NCBI RefSeq assembly: GCF_014356525.2
Contig: NC_052505.1
Coordinates: 55,342,610 to 55,406,609, forward strand
Length of the DNA stretch: 64,000 nucleotides
Direction: 5' to 3'
From: Nilaparvata lugens
Lineage: Eukaryota; Arthropoda; Insecta; Hemiptera; Delphacidae
Shown: positions 53,501 to 64,000 of the stretch, in pieces
Position numbering within the stretch: the stretch's first letter is position 1
Layout: each line of letters opens with the position of its first letter
Program-made: the position numbers and the translations under genes
Notes under the pieces: generated by a model
What the model saw: the letters and a program-made list of their open reading frames with translations, nothing else
Told to the model about the DNA's origin: nothing
Database searches by the model: none

Positions 53501-55920
53501 AATTCCATGAGCTCCGTAATATTCTTGAGAAAAATGGCGGATAATGACCAAAAACCAGGTTTTTCACGGTTTTCTCGAAAACGGCTTTAACGATTTCCTT
53601 CAAATTCAAGCCATGGGTAGCTATTCATAAGTCCTATCAAATGACATGAGTTTTTTCCTTGGAAAATTGCAGGAGCTCCGTAATATTCTTGAGAAAAATG
53701 GCGGATAATTACTAAAAAACCATGTTTTTCACGATTTTTTCAAAATAACTTGACCGATTTTTTTCAAATTCATTCTCTGTATAGTTATTTATCAGCTCTT
53801 TTAACTGGCATGAGTCTCCTTTCTGGGAAACTAATGGGGGGTCCACCCCATCCTTGAGAAATGGACTTTGTAACCTCCTTCTCGTGCATGAGGTAGGTAG
53901 GTAGAGCAGTTCATAAAAAGAACACATAGTCGAGATATTTCATCTGTAGAACAGCTGTTTTGACGACTTTAAAAAAATGTCGACTAAAAAAATCATTGAA
54001 TTTCACAATTTACACAAAGGAAAAAGTACTCTGAAAACAATTATATATACACATATACAAAAGTCTGATCGTAGTTTCGAATATGAGCAAGGAAAGTTGT
54101 GTGAGTGTACCACACCAGATTTTTCAATAAAAGCTTATGATCCACTAGGTCAAAAGTTTTTCTATAATCCACAAATAATCCAGTAGTTTTCAATTTATCA
54201 ATAATATTATCATAAATATAGTTTGCTACTTTTATCAACGCATCTTCGGTTGATTTGCCTTTTTGAAATCCAAACTGTTTGTCACTTATAAAATTCATTC
54301 TTTGCAAAAAATTAGTCAATCTTACTTCCATAGTTTTTTCTATTATTTTTGAAAAAACTGAAAGCAAACTAATCGGTCTTATATTATCTATTTTTATTGA
54401 GTTTTGCTTTTTGAAGATTGGTACAATAACACTTGATTCGAGATTCTCAGGGAAAATACCTTTTTCAAAACTTGGATTATCAAATGAACAATAAATGGTG
54501 CAATATAATTCGAAATATTTAGTATTAAAATTATCGCAACCGGATGACGTTTTAGACTTCAAACTTTTGATTACATTGACAACTTCAGGAACAGTGGTAG
54601 GAAACAGATAAAACGAATGACTGTTATTTTCAACTAGGCTTTTATCTTGCACTGATAAGCGTGAAGCAGGTACAGTATCATTTCTATCAACTGCAATTAG
54701 AAACTGATTTATTTCTCTAGCTACGTCCTATGACTTTGAAATAATTGTACCATCAGAGAGCTCAACTTGTTCAATACCTTTGTTCTTTTTAACTCCAGTT
54801 AGACCATTAATCATCTTCCACTGTTTAGTTGAATCAGCTTGGCTTCCTATGAGCAATTTTGAATAGTAATTATCCTTCTCAGTAATAATATCAGCCTTCA
54901 GTATTTGACAGAATGAATTAAAGTACGTTTGAAAAGAATTATCATAGGGTCTTCGCTTTGCAATAGCATAAAGTTGTTTTCTCTTTTTTAGTTTATTCAA
55001 TAGCTTGAGAGTTATCCACGGACTAATTAATTGCGCTTTAGCTAGTTTTTTATTTACAATTCTAGTTTTTGAACTGGATTCAATTGCATTATTCAATATA
55101 TCTTCTAGCTTTTGATAACAAAGATTGACGTCACTAATTCTTGCAAAGTATTCATATATTACATCTTTAATTTTATTATTGACTAGTTCGTAATCTATAT
55201 AGACATTTTTATTACTTTTTCGGAGTCATTTTGTTTTCTATTAAGCTTCCTATAAACAAGACCCAACATACAATGATCGGTGAGATTAACTTCAAATATT
55301 GCTGTTTCATATCTGTCAATTCTTCTATCCTTAATAAAAATATGATCTATGCAGGTACTGGTAAATTCTGTTTTTCTTGTTGGTGCATCAATTCATGATA
55401 GAAACCCGTTATCGTTCAGTAAATTTACATACTTAGAAGCTTGTGAGTTCCTATTTTATATATTTATGTTCATATCACCCATCAGAATTGTATTCGTATT
55501 CAAGAACTGAGTATAATCCGATAATTCCTCTATGAATTCATCCTCACTGAACTGCTGTAGCCTGTACAAACAGCAAATTTTAAAATACGAGTTGTTCAAT
55601 CTTACACTTAACAATAAAGAATCGGCAGTTCTCATACCATTAACTATACTTTGTTGTGCTGTTATCTCATCTGAAACAAAACACAACACTCCTCCAGATC
55701 TGTAATTCGCATTACATGAAGCAATATTGTATCCTGGTATATTATAGAAACTCAGTTCGTCTGCACCTATCCATATTTCGCTAAATATAATAAAGTGCAC
55801 TTTATTTTTTATTTGTGAAAATTCTAACAAAAAGCTATCGAAGTTATTTCTAATGCTTCTAATATTCGCATAAAGGCAAGCAAATTCAATATTGTTATTT
55901 TCGGTAGAATTAAAAAAAGA
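50527..55920 (-). pseudogene. LINE ORF2 (endonuclease-RT), fragmented and interrupted
   Basis: Reading leftward: the endonuclease begins at FACLYANIRSIRNN (about 55890), then SEIWIGADEL, GGVLCFVSDE and MGDMNINI (to 55456). A linker follows in other frames (55096-54728). RT motifs ISLLSVFSKIIEK, QFGFQKGKSTEDALI and FVDYRKTFDLVDHKLLLK run to 54122. After the inserted repeats, coding resumes with MESIGIRGVALNWFHSFL, MGVPQGSIL and SAFADDIAIFY (51408-51097), and a thumb/C-terminal part at 50856-50527. The first catalytic box is YRKTFD and the second FADD. Multiple lesions inactivate it. Confidence 0.8.
51412..54118. repeat. Two tandem ~1.35-kb copies of a non-autonomous dispersed repeat
   Basis: Copy A is about 51412-52728 and copy B about 52729-54118. 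Both begin CTTTCCTTGCCCTA with an 8-bp stem closing on AAGGAAAG. Both carry a (GT)n microsatellite (51547-51630; 52863-52907), 3-5 internal ~170-bp sub-repeats around ACGGTTTTCTCGAAAACGG, and end GCAAGGAAAGTTGTGTGAGT then CCACACCAG. Removing the pair and one copy of the A-run restores continuity of the LINE reading frame, so it inserted after the LINE. A diverged relative is at 21241-22406. No coding capacity. Confidence 0.85.
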
Positions 55921-56286
55921 TTAATCCAAACTCATGAATTCGTTCGTAATATTCTCAGTCATATGGACATATAATTATAGTATTTAAACTACCTGATTCT
56001 TTTTTCTTCAATCGATTTAACATTACCTAATCATTAAATGCAAGATTACTATTTGGAGTTAACGGAATCACTGATTTTTAGATTTATTCAATCCATTCAA
56101 TCTACCATCTCTGATACATTTTTCTCCACTTGCCTATCTTACAAAAAACTTACCATCCCTACACCATGCATATTGAAAACCAATTTCCTGACATCTTCTT
56201 TTCAACTGTGAAAGAAATTGCCTATTGTCCGGTGATTGATGTTCGTTGATGAACACTCTGCTTTCTGAGAATAAGGGATTAACCTT

Positions 56287-57024
56287 CTAAGCAGTAAATT
56301 TTCCTCCCTGCTTCCTGAATTTGTTGATCCACACATCTCTCTCGAATTTGTTTGAGAATTGGACTACAATGGACGGCACCCTCTCTCTTTTGAACGATGG
56401 AATCCTGTGGGCTGAAGTAATGCAGCTGCTGCTGACGTCGACTCCCAGTGCAGCTCCCACGTCTTCCACCACACATTGAATGTCCTCATTAGGTGTGATG
56501 GGAATACCACTAATTTCCACATTATTTCGTCGCGAGTACTGCTCGAGGGATCTCACTTTTTCTTGTAGTTCATTCACAGTTTCCTCAAGTCGAAGATTTC
56601 TTTCACGTAGCTCCTTATTTTGTTTTTTAATTTCACCCAATTCGTTTTCTATATCCTTTATTGAAACGTTTGTAGAGTCAATACCATCAGAAATGAACTC
56701 ATTAGACTTTTTAAGTTCAGATAGCTCCTCTTTGAATGATTTCAATTCACTGAATACCTCTTCCTTAAATTTGTCAAACATTTTCACCATAAAGTCTTTT
56801 GATATATACTCACTATTGGATGCATCGGAATTCAAGCTCGCGAGGTCGGAAGATTGACTTTGACACTCTTTGCATTTCCACTCCTTTCCCGATCTTGTAC
56901 ATCTTGCATCGAGATCACTGCTGATACACTTAACATGAAAATTTCGATCACATACACCACTACATTTCACTGATGGAACTTTTTCTAAAATTTTCTGATC
57001 ACAAATGCCACAGACCGCCAGCAT
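56287..57024 (-). CDS. LINE ORF1 protein: PHD finger, coiled coil, RRM-like domain
   Basis: 245 residues from the ATG at 57024, open to the end. Residues 5-53 form a C4HC3 PHD-type zinc finger (CGIC, CSGVC, NFHVKC, WKCKEC). Residues about 70-155 are coiled coil with leucine/glutamate heptads (LGEIKKQNKELRERNLRLEE). The C-terminal part (RRNNVEISGIP, ITSAHRIPS) resembles the RRM-like domain of LINE ORF1 proteins of the Jockey/CR1 group. ORF1 proteins bind element RNA; the PHD finger may read histones, but this is inference. ORF2 begins ~370 bp downstream. Confidence 0.78.
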   Translation of the reverse strand: MLAVCGICDQKILEKVPSVKCSGVCDRNFHVKCISSDLDARCTRSGKEWKCKECQSQSSDLASLNSDASNSEYISKDFMVKMFDKFKEEVFSELKSFKEELSELKKSNEFISDGIDSTNVSIKDIENELGEIKKQNKELRERNLRLEETVNELQEKVRSLEQYSRRNNVEISGIPITPNEDIQCVVEDVGAALGVDVSSSCITSAHRIPSFKRERVPSIVVQFSNKFERDVWINKFRKQGGKFTA

Positions 57025-57513
57025 ATTTATAAAATGAGAATGGAACTCGTTTTAACTGTAAACAATTTTGCCAATAAATACACGCCGGATTGAGAATCGA
57101 AAGGTAACACAGAGCAGCACAGAGTTGCGTCTTATCTGTTCGGCTGTCCGAACTGAACTGTATATCTATTTGTAATTGATGATGTGTTTGTTTTTTGAAG
57201 TATGAATAAATTTTCATTTTGATGAGAGATGGTTGCTCAACCTAGATTTTGATTTGGACTGTAGTATAAATTTGAAAAGGAACAGTTTTGGGCATAAACC
57301 TGTTGTACCTCCTAATATAACTGTAGAAATAATTGTATGACTGAGAAACAGAAATTGAATAAATTAATATAAACTATGAATTCAATTTTTCGTTACAAAT
57401 TTTCTATGCTTTTACACTCCAGAGCAAAGATCGGTCCCCCGATATTGATCATCAATAAATAAAAGATAAAATTGATTGATAACTGTTCTACCATTTGTTT
57501 TTTTTTTTCAAAG

Positions 57514-57691
57514 ATGTACATTACATGAAAATATTCATGATTACAAAGAAGAACATAGGACTGAGATTCACATATATACTATTGGCTCCAACGGACAAGC
57601 TGAATATGAGAAAGTAACCAATGAATTTGGTGACTTTTTTGTGCACATCAAAAAAGATCTTTGGAGCTGCAGTCACTCAACTGATACTAAG
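57514..57691 (+). CDS. Host gene exon A (internal), function unknown
   Basis: 178 bases bounded by a strong acceptor (T-run then CAAAG, ending 57513) and donor AAG|GTGAGA. One reading frame is open across it (CTLHENIHDYKEEHRTEI ... YEKVTNEFGDFFVHIKKDLW), with natural composition. It ends exactly on a codon boundary, which fits exon B starting in phase 0. Upstream exons must lie before the LINE, outside or unrecognised. I cannot name the protein. This and the next two exons form the 3' end of the only convincing resident gene in the window. Confidence 0.6.
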
Positions 57692-58626
57692 GTGAGAGCA
57701 AGATTCGAAATCAAACCTATTTTATACACAAATATTTATTTAATCATAGTCTATTGACAAAGTAGACAGTCCTGTGTTATAAGAAATTATTATTAAAATT
57801 AGAACTTATTTTTGAAATGAATAATCATCTTGAAAAATAAGTTGATTGGATTCTAATAATAATTTTCCATTTAGAGTTTTGTCAATATTATTCGAATATT
57901 TATAAAAAATTGAAACTCGTTCTGTTCTCAATCTCCATTCATCTATGTCTGAATCTATCCACAGTATATTCATCTATTCATCTTATTCAAATCCATCCAT
58001 GCTGATTTAATCCTATCAACGCTTTTTTTACGTTCACCCACCAAAAGTTTTCAAAAATACAAACATTGGTTACAAATGTTGATCCATATGGATTGTAATT
58101 AAATAACGTTTTTTGAATCAAATTGTGGTAGCATACTTCCTGATTCGTCACAAAACACAGAAACAATTCTTAGGAACGCTAGGGAAATGCATATGAGCGT
58201 ACGTTTGGCGAAGCTCTGGAATCATCAACAAAAAATTTTCAGATCCTAGCTTAACTTCTGTACCAATTAGTTCTTGAATAGCTGAGAAAACGCGGAAGAA
58301 TCCCTGGAAAAATGCAGATGTTGGGCTTATCTTTGCAAGTTTTTAAAACCCGTTCTTCGTGCTCCTCTAGAAGGCCAACTGAACATACATCTATAGATAG
58401 ACATGGATAGAAACATCAATGTTGATCAAATACGGAGATTATAACGTGAACCTCACTATAATCACAGTGCTATATTTGTGAAATACACTCTATGTTGGAT
58501 AAACACTTCAATAACATTATTTGTGGTTTCGTGGAAGTGATGTTGCGAAAAGGTAATCCCCAGGGCGATACGCACCCCTTCCACAGCATCGAGATATTAC
58601 TATTAATCCAGTTACTATATACATTG

Positions 58627-59740
58627 GTGCATGCAATTTATATTGTGGTTCTGATTTTTTAATATATTATTTGGGTACATAAGAGAAGTCCAGAACCAAT
58701 TTCTTCATGCAAAATTTCCTTGTGCTAGATGCAGGGTAGGACAAAAACCTCGTATGTTCGACTCCTTTCCAGTTCTCAGCTATCGGACTCCTGCCAAATC
58801 TCGTAATCGGACAGAAAAATTTGTTATCGCCTTTTCTTAGATGATAAAATTCTAAATTTTTCTGAATTATTCTGAATTAGATCATTCGGAACTCTCTATC
58901 TCCAATGATTACTGAGTTATGAATTATCAAACATGAGTGAAATTTAAAGAAAAAATCAATTTTGATGAATTTTGGTATTTTATGAACAATATCTTTCGAT
59001 TTTTACCATTTGGATGTATAATTCAAAATCCCTCTTGGTGTATTTTTCTGCTCTACAATCTAATATCAGGTAGAGCACTTTATCTCTCATAGATTTTCAT
59101 GTACACCTGACAACAATGCTCCTTGTATTGTGAAAAACACCTAATTTTCAGCTTCAACCATCATCACCAACTACATTGTCCTCACATTGACATTTCGTAC
59201 AATGAGATAAGTTCATGAGATTATGTTCTATGAGAATCACCCGTTAGATGCACTTCATTTCAGTATTTCCTAGTGGAGAGGCGCGCTTAAGGACACCTCA
59301 AGGATCAAAATTTCAAACACTTATAACTTTCGACACAATGCTCAGATTTATTTTCATCGTACCACACTTCATTCTTCTCGGCTCGTCAAGACGGTCCAAA
59401 ATAATGCATCAAAAGTCAAATTCGGTCGAAAAATTTATTGCTGAGTGTACTTAAGCCCATATTCCAATACACAAAAAATGACCAATTTTTTCATTCACAT
59501 AGATTCAATTTCATTCAGAATTTTATCATCTAAAAAAAAGGCCAGAAAAAATTTTTCTGTCCGATTACGAGATTTGGCAGAAATAGCTGAGAACTGGAAA
59601 ATGGGCCGAAAATACGAGGTTCTTGGCCCACCCTGAATCTAGCACGAGGAAATTGTGCATGAAGAAATTGGTTCTGGACTTCTCTTATGTACCCAAATAA
59701 TATAAAAAAAAATCAGAACCACAATATAAATTGCAAGCAC
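58627..59740. repeat. ~1.1-kb foldback element in the host intron
   Basis: Inverted arms of about 190 bp or more. The left begins GTGCATGCAATTTATATTGT (58627) and the right ends with the matching inverse at 59740. Both include GGTACATAAGAGAAGTCCAG or its inverse, and pairing continues imperfectly inward (TTTTATCATCTAAAAAAAAG versus its counterpart near 58845). No transposase frame, so it is a non-autonomous palindromic DNA element. It sits in the intron between exons A and B. Confidence 0.85.
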
Positions 59741-59870
59741 ACCCCCTTTTTATGTCTATATTGACTGGACTATATGCGTAGCAATAAAATTTGATCATTT
59801 AGCTGCTGATTTGTAAAATTCCTGTTGTTTTTTTTTTCTTGAATAATTTGGCGATTATTCTGCTTGACAG

Positions 59871-60048
59871 TTGAGGTTTTCACGAGTGGTGAATCGACTT
59901 TTCGGTGTGAAAGAGATTCAGGACGTAAAATATCACGATGCCATCGAAGTTACAACTAAACACTACTTGGGAATCCAGAAAACTGCTGAAATTATGGAAG
60001 TGAAATATATATTCACGAATGAAACACACTCATTCCCTGTCAGATACT
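59871..60048 (+). CDS. Host gene exon B, function unknown
   Basis: 178 bases between acceptor TTATTCTGCTTGACAG (ending 59870) and donor ATACT|GTACGT. Open in phase 0: LRFSRVVNRLFGVKEIQDVK ... YLGIQKTAEIMEVKYIFTN ... FPVRY. The entry phase matches the exit of exon A and its exit phase (one base) matches exon C. No domain recognised; the encoded part looks soluble and beta/alpha mixed. Confidence 0.6.
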
Positions 60049-60810
60049 GTACGTATAACAAAAAATTCAGTTTGCTCTTGTTTACTGGATTCAATACTAT
60101 ATTAGCTATCCATTTCTACACATATGGAGTGTTACTGTACAGTTTCTCGAGTTCATAATTATTTGAAGGATTAAGATATAAGTTAGAGCTGGTTTTGATG
60201 TTTCTGTAAAGGAAAACACTTCAAACTTCTAGAATAATTTCATAGAGCGAAACTCTGTCATAACAAGAGCTAGGAGTAGATGATTAAAAGATAGCTTTCT
60301 CAACTAGACCCGACAGTGCTACAACAGGCCATCTTCATCCAAAAACAAATAACACAGCAACTATTATGGATTAATATAATATGGTTCAATATTGCAACAG
60401 TTTCCGATAACAAATATCAATAAGAATGACTGACAACGAAATTCTCACTCACTGCATGACGATATAACACTGCAGTGTAATAACACGGCACTATAACACT
60501 TAGTTATAGAATACACTGCATCTATAACTAACTAACTATCCATAACCAGAGACAACTGATGCAAGTATAGATACTTACGCTCATCTTTTCTCTATGCTAT
60601 ATAAAAGGTAACCAACATGGACTCACGGTTGGGTCAAGTGGAGAAAGTCATTCTCTATTCAACTACCGCAGCACTTTTGTTATGGCAAAATTTCACACCA
60701 ACAACCTATTGCGATTAAAAGACTCTAAACAGACTAATAAAAATGTGTTTTGCTTTGGAACAACATCAAAACCAGCTATCAAGCTTTGTACCTTTTTTCA
60801 TATGATTTTT

Positions 60811-60838
60811 ACTAGCAGGTTACCCGTGCTCCGCAAGG
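60811..60838 (-). mobile_element. Helitron 3' end, minus strand
   Basis: On the minus strand CCCTTGCGGAGCACGGG forms an imperfect hairpin, followed by TAACCTG and CTAG|T. It resembles the terminus at 49443-49471 (CACGGGT ... CCTGCTAG shared), so both likely belong to one family. The body extends rightward from here; its other end was not found. Confidence 0.6.
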
Positions 60839-61089
60839 GACTGATTGGAAACATGACTAACTGAAAACTTGAAGAATTTGAGATAGGCCTAAAATCTGAA
60901 TAGGCCTATCATTGTCTGTAAATTGGGAATCTATATGCATAGTTTCAAGTTAATCAGTCCAGTGGTACAGACGTGAGGATGCGTCATTCGTGTATTTCCT
61001 ATACCGTACATGAGCAAGTTCTTCCATTTTATCAAAGAATACTGTTGGAAGTTGTAAAGTAACTCTCGGAACACTCTGGAAATTGATAA

Positions 61090-62530
61090 GGATAATGTGA
61101 GAAAAAGAAAAGATGCCAAATGACTGGCAGGAGGCAATAGTTTTTCCCATACACAAAACAGGAGAGAACGAAGAATGCGACAACTTTAGAGGAATTTCTC
61201 TTCTCAGCATTCCCTATAAAGTCTTATCTAAAATGAAAGGCAGGTCAACAACAAATCAAATATTTATTCTCAAAGAAATTATATCAGAATACTGTACTGG
61301 GAACTCAACAAAGTTATTTGCTTCATTTATCGACTTTCAAAAAGCTTATGATAGCATGAACAGTGAGAAACTGTGGGTCAGGATGAAGAAGTTTGGAATC
61401 CCAAAAAACCTAGAAAACCTGGCCAGGTCAAGTATAGCAGGAGCTACATGTTTGGTACGAGTGGATGAGCAAGTCTCTGAGTCTTTCAGGAGTACGACAG
61501 GGTGATGGGCTCTCGCCAATTCTCTTCAATATAGTCATCGAGGAAGCACTCCATAAAATTACAAAAAGGTATAAAGGAATAAAAATTGGATCTGGAATCA
61601 ACACACTAGCGTTTGCTGATGACATGGTGATTTTCACAGGAAGAATAGGTGACTTAAGTCAATTGGCAAAAGTGTTTATAGAGGAAGCGAGGAAAATTTG
61701 ACTGGAAGTAAATAATATAAATACAGAATATGTACTGTTTTTTCGACAGAGGCTGGCTCAAACAGCACTCTGGTTTGTGGACTGTATCAATTACATGGAG
61801 AACTTTTTTGGGTTGCCTGGCGTCGGGTAGCGAGTTGAAGAAATCGAGGTAACAGAGACCAAGGTCCTCCCCAAGTGAACGATCAATACTTTGAAAAGTA
61901 GACACTTAAAGTATTTAGGCATTGTAATTTCTGAACAAAACACAGAAGTAACAGAAATACAGAATTAGCTAAACCTTGCAAACAGATGTTTCTATGCATG
62001 CAACAAACTTATGTCCTCTAAATTGTTATTACATGCTACAAAAATTGAGATCTATGAAACCAATATTGCTCTACGGTACTGAAACATGGAAGTTAAGAAT
62101 TAAAAGGGAGAGAAGAAAACTGAATGTATTTGAGAAGAAGGTCCTCAGAAAAATCCATGGACCTATGAATGAGGAAGAAGAGTGGTGGTAGAGACACATC
62201 AGAGAACTTCGAGACCTTTATAGGGAGCCAGATCTAGTATGCAAGTTCAAGTTCAAAAGGATCAGATGGACTGCGCATGTATTGAGAAGAAAAGATGACT
62301 CCAATCTCAATCAAGTGTTTAAAATAAATCCAGAAGGACGACGACCGAGAGGAAGACTACGACGTAAATGGTGGAGTCAAGTGAAGGCCTATATGGAGAG
62401 AATTGGAGCAACCGAGGAGGACGCGGAGAATGGAGAGGGAAGGTGCTTTGTTGGTGCGGCTGAATATCTACTTAGATATGTAATGATCATGGCAGTAATA
62501 ATGGAAAGAATAATTCAAACATGATAAATG
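61090..62530 (+). pseudogene. Non-LTR RT relic with an LTR fragment inserted
   Basis: RT motifs in order: DNFRGISLLSIPYKVLSKM (61170-61230), SFIDFQKAYDSM (61325-61360), SGVRQGDGLSPILFN (61485, new frame), LAFADDMVIF (61605-61640). After a 96-bp intruder (61744-61839) the thumb region resumes with TLKYLGIVIS, then PILLYGTETWKL, and a C-terminal GRRPRGRLRRKWW typical of this LINE group (62330-62370). Frameshifts, a deletion after the first motif and stops make it dead. It lies in the host intron between exons B and C. Confidence 0.8.
61744..61839 (-). repeat. Fragment of the BEL LTR seen at 3956-4346
   Basis: ACAGAGGCTGGCTCAAACAG and GTTGCCTGGCGTCGGGTAGC align with the start of the plus-strand LTR sequence at about 3964-4060; similarity ends at AGTTGAA. 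It interrupts RT coding between the YADD-type box and the YLGI motif. Confidence 0.8.
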
Positions 62531-62776
62531 AGAACCTCATAGAAAGATCATCTTCCTGCAAAGATTATGATAGAATAAAAATAAAATATATAATCGATAA
62601 GATTTAAATTCTATGCATAAATTAATATAGTCATAGAGACGTGTGCTATTGCTATAGTCATAGAGCTATATAGTCATAGAGACGAGTGCATAGTGCTATC
62701 ATTATTACTTGTAATTTTCAAAACGTTAAATTTTTCTGACTCTATATTGAAAAAAAAATTGTAACATTTTTTCTAG

Positions 62777-62817
62777 ACCAAGACCAACATTCTTTATGTG
62801 AAGTGCTGCAAAAGTGA
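62777..62817 (+). CDS. Host gene exon C (terminal coding)
   Basis: Acceptor TTTTTTCTAG ends at 62776. With one base carried over from exon B the frame reads 13 codons (Y, QDQHSLCEVLQK) to a TGA at 62815-62817. The phase match is the evidence; the exon is too short to be certain. The 3' untranslated region would follow, with AATAAA-type sites near 63320. Confidence 0.45.
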
Positions 62818-63432
62818 ATAGCCTCGTTTCAGACAATTATTCATAGAGATTCTGGGAAAATAATACAATCGGAGTTTACTTTGTCTATCCTAGTTGTGAT
62901 AATTATTATTATGATCTGTGTAATAATTAAAATGAATAATTAAAATATATCCATAGACTATTAGCAATGTCAAATTGAATCGATGTTACAACTAAAAAAA
63001 TAATACAATTTTTAACCACACTTTAAAGAACTAAGTGTACCAAAATGGTCCATCCAGAAGATTATGATAGATTATTTATTTATTTATAAGGTTAGCAAAA
63101 AAAATACAAGAATCGGAAAAGAAAAAACAGGCTATTGCCTAAAACTTCTTCAATTTCCTAATTTAGTTCTAAATTTTCCAAATATAATAGGTTATGTCCA
63201 TTCAAATTTCTACACCAAATCACAATCTAAAATATAAATTAGAATAAAACTAACAATTTCAAATTTGGATGGGTTAATAATAAAAGTTTCCTAAAAACAT
63301 GAAACAAACTATAAATTCACAAAATAAAGAATAAAAACACTTAAATTTTGAGCTCGAAAATATCACAATTATGATGTGATTATTATTTATTATGATGTTC
63401 ATGTTTTTAAGATCTGGAATTTCACACTTTAT

Positions 63433-63990
63433 AAAGCTCTTATGTGGATTCATTCACATAGGAGTGACTCTCCCAATGTAAGAACTGGAATTCCATTTTC
63501 TAGAATAGTTCTTATATGTGGATTCATAAACATAGAGGATATTCTGCACCAATCTAACTGCACTGATCACATAGGATATATTCTTCATTCCTCCATAAAA
63601 TTACTATAGAGTTATTTTTCACATAGTAGGTATTCACCAGGTTGTAGAGCTTCGAATTCTGAAGAAAATGATACGAAAAACGCAAAATTGGTAATGTTGA
63701 CACATAGGAGGTTCCCTAAGACCAGCGACGTTATATAAGTTACTAAATTTATTTTTTATTTGCTATTCGTCGCTGATCTTAGGGAACCTCCTATGTGTCA
63801 ACATGTTCAATTTTGCATTTGTGGTATCATTTTCTTCAGAATTTAAAGCCCTACAACCTGGTGAATACCTTCTATGTGTAAAATAATTCTAAAGTCATTT
63901 TATGGAGATATAAAGTAAATATCTCATTTGATCAGTGCAGATTGATTGGTGCAGAATATCTTCTATGTTTATGAATCCACACAAAAAAGC
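63433..63990. repeat. Large inverted repeat at the window end
   Basis: Left arm 63433-63730 and right arm 63769 to about 63990 pair with few gaps (ACCAGCGACG against CGTCGCTGAT; CATAGGAGGTTCCCTAAG against its inverse) around a ~38-bp AT-rich centre. No coding frame. It is a palindromic non-autonomous element or an inverted duplication; its outer edge may lie beyond the window. Confidence 0.85.
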
Positions 63991-64000
63991 TTTTCAAAAA

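Larger units (their letters stand above)
50113..57024 (-). mobile_element. LINE with PHD-finger ORF1, split by a repeat insertion
   Basis: Minus-strand non-LTR retrotransposon. The 3' end is a 16-base A tail (T run 50113-50128 on +). ORF1 is 57024-56287 and ORF2 runs from about 55920 to 50527, with endonuclease and RT. A 2.7-kb repeat pair (51412-54118) has inserted into the RT coding region in an A-run. No target duplication of the LINE itself was found. ORF2 has several stops and frameshifts, so it is dead; ORF1 is still open. Confidence 0.8.

Noticed and set aside
59248..59454. 68-codon frame in the foldback element
   Set aside because: Lies in palindromic repeat DNA with no protein-like composition.

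Overview
The window is insect nuclear DNA, most likely hemipteran. It is AT-rich, has spliced exons, a tRNA-headed SINE, Helitron ends, BEL/Pao and non-LTR retroelement relics, and arthropod-style TATA plus TCAGT initiators. No prokaryotic feature was seen. Almost everything recognisable is mobile DNA. The one convincing resident gene is the 3' end of a host gene of unknown function (three phase-compatible exons at 57,514-57,691, 59,871-60,048 and 62,777-62,817, + strand).

Layout. 1-714: fragment of a non-LTR reverse transcriptase (RT). 3,956-11,075: BEL/Pao LTR retrotransposon on the minus strand with two LTRs, a primer-binding site and a 5-bp TAAAT target duplication; its pol is gone and a LINE (about 5,994-9,700) sits inside it. 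12.2-14.1 kb: decayed gag-like coiled-coil region. 15.6-22.4 kb: non-coding, with a tandem duplication, a SINE with a 13-bp target duplication, and a dispersed repeat. 22.7-24.2 kb: second BEL gag relic. 24,458-26,934: ~725-bp tandem repeat.

The centre (26,935-45,785; 18,851 bp) is a Polinton/Maverick, a virus-like DNA transposon, inserted in the 725-bp repeat. It has a perfect 6-bp target duplication (GCCTAC), 0.8-1.0 kb terminal inverted repeats, and two divergent gene blocks. Leftward: PLA2-like protein, adenovirus-type protease, jelly-roll minor capsid protein, double jelly-roll major capsid protein, a BIR-like zinc protein and small ORFs. Rightward: two paralogous small proteins, DDE integrase with chromodomain, packaging ATPase, a DUF8207-type protein, a coiled-coil protein and a small ORF. 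The middle holds a two-exon gene with an OB-fold-like second exon, a second BIR-like fragment and a long unrecognised gene. No protein-primed DNA polymerase B was seen. At least four lesions (lost start codon, two in-frame stops, one frameshift) show this copy is decaying while integrase, ATPase, protease and major capsid protein stay open. Most rightward ORFs have a 3' splice site just before their ATG, and a TATA promoter with leader-like exons lies upstream at 33.3-36.0 kb, suggesting an adenovirus-like shared-leader strategy.

Right of the Polinton: the rest of the 725-bp repeat, two orphan ORFs, a Helitron 3' end (49,471), a LINE with PHD-finger ORF1 (50,113-57,024) split by a tandem pair of ~1.35 kb repeats, then the host gene, whose introns hold a foldback element, another Helitron end and an RT relic. 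The window ends inside a large inverted repeat.
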